Part shown: positions 55,151 through 57,513 of the stretch, in pieces
Layout: the number at the start of each line of letters is the position of its first letter
Position numbering within the stretch: position 1 is the first letter of the stretch
Assembly: GCF_902771435.1 (NCBI RefSeq)
Contig: NZ_CACXXB010000013.1
Coordinates: 1 to 57,513 of the forward strand
DNA from: an uncultured Methanobrevibacter sp.
Lineage (GTDB): Archaea > Methanobacteriota > Methanobacteria > Methanobacteriales > Methanobacteriaceae
Length of the DNA stretch: 57,513 nt
Direction of reading: 5' to 3'
The notes under the pieces: generated by a model
What the model saw: only the letters and a program-made list of their open reading frames with translations
The model's database searches: none
Told to the model about the DNA's origin: nothing
Translations under genes and position numbers: made by a program

Positions 55151-55881
55151 TTTTGATTATTATATATATTACAGCGTTGGCCTCTTAGGAATCCGACCAA
55201 TGTAATGTTTCCTTTTTTTGCAATATTGTATCCTGAATTTGCGGGTGCGGCATTTGATGCCAAAATTGGTACGCCGGCTCTTGTCATTTTGATTACCATG
55301 TCCGCAGGCATTCTGCCACTGTAAATCACATATGACTGTGAAAGATCAAAATCATGCAGCAGACCATATCCGATTACCTTGTCAACTGCAACATGGCGGC
55401 TGACGTCTTCTTTTACGATAAACTGATCTTCATGCACGATTCCGGCCACATGTGTTCCTCCGGTAGCCTGCCATATTTCGGCGTTGTTCTTCAGCTCTTC
55501 GATTCTGTCGATTAATTCGCTAACGTGTACCTGGAATGTGGATTCAACAGGATTTACATGTTTTATTTTGCTTCTCCATCCTCCGGCCGAATCAGAACAG
55601 AGTACTGTTTCATTTGTTTTTAAAAGTGTATCATCAATTTCGGCATGGATATTGACTCCGTCAACTTCTATTTTTTTAATCGCATCCATTGTGTTTACCA
55701 TATTTTCATTAAAAAGGTATCCTACCGCAAATTCTTCAAGTGAATCCTCTATTGCTGAGAGGCTGCGGCTGATGTCATTGTTGATGGTTAGTGTTATTGT
55801 CTCATCGAGAACTACCTTTTCCTTTGCTTCAACCGCTTCATTATTTTTATAATTAATTGCATCAATTTCGCCGACTTTCAT
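55132..55881 (-). CDS. fdhD: Formate dehydrogenase accessory sulfurtransferase FdhD
   Basis: 249-residue protein that delivers sulfur to the molybdopterin of formate dehydrogenase. Motifs: SLEEFAVGYLFNE, ATGGTHVAGIV, DVSRHVAVDKVIGYGLL, IYSGRMPADMVIKMTRAGVP and ILASNAAPANSGYNIA. The catalytic cysteine loop is LCSDSAGGW, so only the first cysteine of the CxxC seen in E. coli is present. Divergent from fdhC across a 570-base region. Confidence 0.96.
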   Translation of the reverse strand: MKVGEIDAINYKNNEAVEAKEKVVLDETITLTINNDISRSLSAIEDSLEEFAVGYLFNENMVNTMDAIKKIEVDGVNIHAEIDDTLLKTNETVLCSDSAGGWRSKIKHVNPVESTFQVHVSELIDRIEELKNNAEIWQATGGTHVAGIVHEDQFIVKEDVSRHVAVDKVIGYGLLHDFDLSQSYVIYSGRMPADMVIKMTRAGVPILASNAAPANSGYNIAKKGNITLVGFLRGQRCNIYNNQNRVIFD

Positions 55882-56103
55882 TTAAATCATCTCTCTGAAT
55901 ACATTTTCTATAACTATTGTTACTATTTTAAATATTTTATAAATAATAATATTGTTGTTTGGCGATGTGATGGGCGATATGAAATCGCTTGTGTAAATTT
56001 TTTTTTATAATTATATTAATTGTCTAAACTTAGTTTTGTTTGTTGGTAATCGAATAAAAATTGTTTATATCTAAATTTAAATTGATTATGAAAATTAGAC
56101 AAC

Positions 56104-56134
56104 TAGTTAACTATTTATGGCTTATAGTAAACTA
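56104..56134. promoter_or_regulatory. Paired palindromic sites, operator-like
   Basis: TAGTTAACTA (56104-56113, a perfect ten-bp palindrome), 11 bases, TAGTAAACTA (56125-56134, one pair imperfect). Centre-to-centre distance is 21 bp, two helical turns, as for a cooperatively bound repressor or activator. Confidence 0.5.
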
Positions 56135-56372
56135 TTTTTTCAGTTTCATATCATAAATTTTAATATGAAATATATTTCATTTCGTATTGTGATTGTACAT
56201 TTAAATGGGATATATATTTTGAATTTTGTTAAAATTATGCATTAAATCGATATGAATTAATATTCTTATCATCGTGCTTTTCTTTAAAATATTCAGTTGT
56301 AGTATTTAAATATTTCTCTTTAAGCCTAATAACAAATCCTTTTTATATGGTAAAGTTAATATATAATATCAT

Positions 56373-56412
56373 AATACTCCGAACTGTGTAAGCAGTGGAT
56401 TCTATTAGTATT
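56373..56412 (+). promoter_or_regulatory. Hairpin element at the fdhC transcription start/leader
   Basis: AATACT (56373-56378) pairs with AGTATT (56407-56412). Inside, TCC pairs with GGA (56378-56380 / 56397-56399) and ACTG with CAGT (56383-56386 / 56393-56396), with a TGTAAG loop. From the TTTATATGG box transcription would start at about 56372, so this would be the 5' end of the mRNA. Confidence 0.4.
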
Positions 56413-56451
56413 ATACAAATTATAAAAAAAAGGGAATAAGAGGTAGATAAT

Positions 56452-57249
56452 ATGGGTTCATCTTTTAAAAGTCCAGTAGATACCGCAAAAGCAATTTCCG
56501 GAACTGCTGGAGCAAAAAACTCTGCAAATATTGTTAATGTAATATTACTCTCCTTCTTAGCAGGAGCTTATATTGCATTTGGTGGATTATTAGCTGTCGT
56601 TGCAAGCGCAGGTATGATTAAAGCAGGCGCACCAATCGGTTTAGAAAAGTTCGTATTCGGTGCAGTGTTCCCTGTCGGTTTGATTATCGTTGTCCTTGCT
56701 GGATCTGAATTATTCACTGGAAATGTTATGTTCATGACCCTTGGTGTTTTAGATGGTACCGCTTCTGTTGGCGGTCTCGCTAAAAACTGGGTAATCAGTT
56801 GGATTTTCAACTTCGTAGGTGCATTATTCGTCGCTTACGTTCTCGCTTTCATGGGTGGAATTGTCCCTGCAGACCCTACTAACGCTATTGCTGCTAAAGC
56901 TATTGCAGTATCAGAAGGAAAAGTTAAATTAGACTTCTTAACTGCAATGATTAGAGGTATTGGTTGTAACTGGTTGGTATGTTTAGCTGTATGGTTAGCT
57001 AACGCATCTGATGATATCATCGGTAAAATTGTTGGTATTTGGTTCCCAATCATGGCGTTTGTATGTATCGGATTTGAGCACAGTGTCGCAAACATGTTCT
57101 TCATCCCGTTAGGTTTGTTCTTAGGCGCTAAAGGTGTAACTTGGGGTACTATCATTATTAACAACTTAATCCCAGTTACTATTGGTAACATTATCGGTGG
57201 AGCTATCTTTGTAGCATGTATCTATTGGTACACCTACTTAAAAGACTAG
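56452..57249 (+). CDS. fdhC: Formate transporter FdhC
   Basis: 265-residue FNT-family pentameric channel for formate uptake. Six hydrophobic helices are visible. The FNT half-helix motifs are [11 protein letters not shown] and [15 protein letters not shown] (with the central pore histidine), and [17 protein letters not shown] is also typical. Formate enters as a methanogenesis electron donor. First gene of the fdhCA operon; a hairpin plus T-tract separates it from fdhA. Confidence 0.97.
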   Translation: MGSSFKSPVDTAKAISGTAGAKNSANIVNVILLSFLAGAYIAFGGLLAVVASAGMIKAGAPIGLEKFVFGAVFPVGLIIVVLAGSELFTGNVMFMTLGVLDGTASVGGLAKNWVISWIFNFVGALFVAYVLAFMGGIVPADPTNAIAAKAIAVSEGKVKLDFLTAMIRGIGCNWLVCLAVWLANASDDIIGKIVGIWFPIMAFVCIGFEHSVANMFFIPLGLFLGAKGVTWGTIIINNLIPVTIGNIIGGAIFVACIYWYTYLKD

Positions 57250-57266
57250 CTAGTAAATTAAATCTT

Positions 57267-57294
57267 AAAGAAGCTTTTCAAGCTTCTTTTTTTT
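57267..57294 (+). terminator. Hairpin and T-tract between fdhC and fdhA
   Basis: AAAGAAGCTT (57267-57276), loop TTC, AAGCTTCTTT (57280-57289) running into a T8 tract (57287-57294). A strong terminator-like structure inside what is normally one operon; it could lower fdhA expression relative to fdhC or be an mRNA processing/stability element. Confidence 0.65.
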
Positions 57295-57333
57295 AAATTA
57301 TTTAAAAAAATAATATATTTTGGAGATTATAAA

Positions 57334-57513
57334 ATGGTTGAAATTAAATATGTTCCAACAATTTGTCCATACTGTGGTACTGGTTGTGGACTTAACTTTG
57401 TTGTTAAAGACGGCAAAATTGTTGGTGTAGAACCTTTAAAAAGACACCCTGTAAACGAGGGTAAAGTATGTCCAAAAGGTAACTTTGGATATCAGTTTAT
57501 TAATAGGGAAGAC
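57334..57513 (+). CDS. fdhA: Formate dehydrogenase alpha subunit FdhA, N-terminal part
   Basis: The first 60 codons, cut by the right edge. The 4Fe-4S domain of molybdopterin oxidoreductases is clear: [15 protein letters not shown], then [16 protein letters not shown]. FdhA oxidises formate to CO2 and passes electrons to F420 through FdhB. GGAGATTATAAA before the ATG is a good ribosome binding site. The cysteine/selenocysteine active site lies outside the window. Confidence 0.95.
   Translation, partial: MVEIKYVPTICPYCGTGCGLNFVVKDGKIVGVEPLKRHPVNEGKVCPKGNFGYQFINRED

Larger units (their letters stand above)
55882..56451. promoter_or_regulatory. fdhD-fdhC divergent regulatory region
   Basis: 570 bases with no gene. 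TTGTCTAA (56020-56027) and TTAGACAA (56095-56102) form a distant inverted repeat. TAGTTAACTA / TAGTAAACTA lie at 56104-56134. TATA candidates for fdhC are TTTATATGG (about 56342) and TTAATATATAAT (56357-56368). A structured segment at 56373-56412 and the ribosome binding site GAGGTAG (56440-56446) follow. The promoter of fdhD is not obvious. Confidence 0.5.

Overview
The window is AT-rich archaeal DNA. It reads as a methanogen of the order Methanobacteriales, most likely Methanobrevibacter; the genus is inferred from gene content, not from a database match. Support comes from archaeal information-processing genes (DNA polymerase D large subunit, Rpo4/RpoF, RpoL, TFS, Csl4, eL21, SRP54, Dph2, Pus10, Sec61-beta), a formate transporter/formate dehydrogenase locus, an MsvR-type methanogen regulator, a class I lysyl-tRNA synthetase, a large adhesin-like surface protein, and ribosome binding sites of the GGAGG / GGTGAT type.

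Layout. 1-5448 (minus) is a large non-ribosomal peptide synthetase that runs off the left edge and is broken by an internal deletion and frameshift. It is followed by an MFS exporter (apparent ATT start) and a sodium:neurotransmitter-type symporter. 9121-12260 is accessory: a frameshifted flavoprotein, a small membrane protein, an aldo/keto reductase, a small secreted protein and a regulatory intergenic region. 12261-15732 holds msvR, cbiL, a Rad3/DinG-type helicase and tRNA-Arg(TCG). 15755-20095 (minus) is an archaeal core cluster (hpt, dph2, csl4, rpoL, nudix, tfs, membrane protein). 20188-27501 (plus) holds srp54, pus10, moaC, secG, hisF, an OGG-type glycosylase, an NTF2-like protein, a VOC protein and a second MFS carrier. 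27527-33441 holds a hypothetical gene with a possible in-frame TAG, a cyclophilin, and argD and lysA-dapF (arginine and lysine synthesis). 33456-36371 (minus) is rpl21e-rpoF-DUF655-ksgA-HemK-family methyltransferase. 36790-43448 (minus) has a second copy of the secreted-protein family, a 1187-residue papain-like adhesin and the anaerobic ribonucleotide reductase nrdD. 43711-50901 holds polC, a coiled-coil protein with perfect 63-bp tandem repeats, an FCY1-like deaminase, a GNAT-like protein and lysS. 51103-57513 holds a broken thiC, a PfkB kinase, a ModE-like regulator, hxlB, fdhD, fdhC and the start of fdhA.

How the parts connect. The right end is a molybdenum/formate block: a ModE-like regulator, the FdhD sulfurtransferase, the FdhC channel and the FdhA catalytic subunit. 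The divergent fdhD/fdhC region carries operator-like repeats and a structured leader, and a hairpin plus T-tract sits between fdhC and fdhA. MsvR may control nrdD: two TTCG-N8-CGAA boxes flank the nrdD TATA box, and a closely related palindrome lies upstream of msvR.

Two window-wide patterns deserve attention. First, many transcription-unit ends carry a perfect stem-loop whose stem includes the stop codon, usually followed by a T-tract, which resembles bacterial intrinsic terminators. Second, several genes look broken or have an odd start (NRPS, flavoprotein, thiC, a possible amber codon at 27659, an ATT start at 5908). This points either to real gene decay or to a draft-quality assembly. No CRISPR array, rRNA gene, insertion sequence, intein or integrase was seen.
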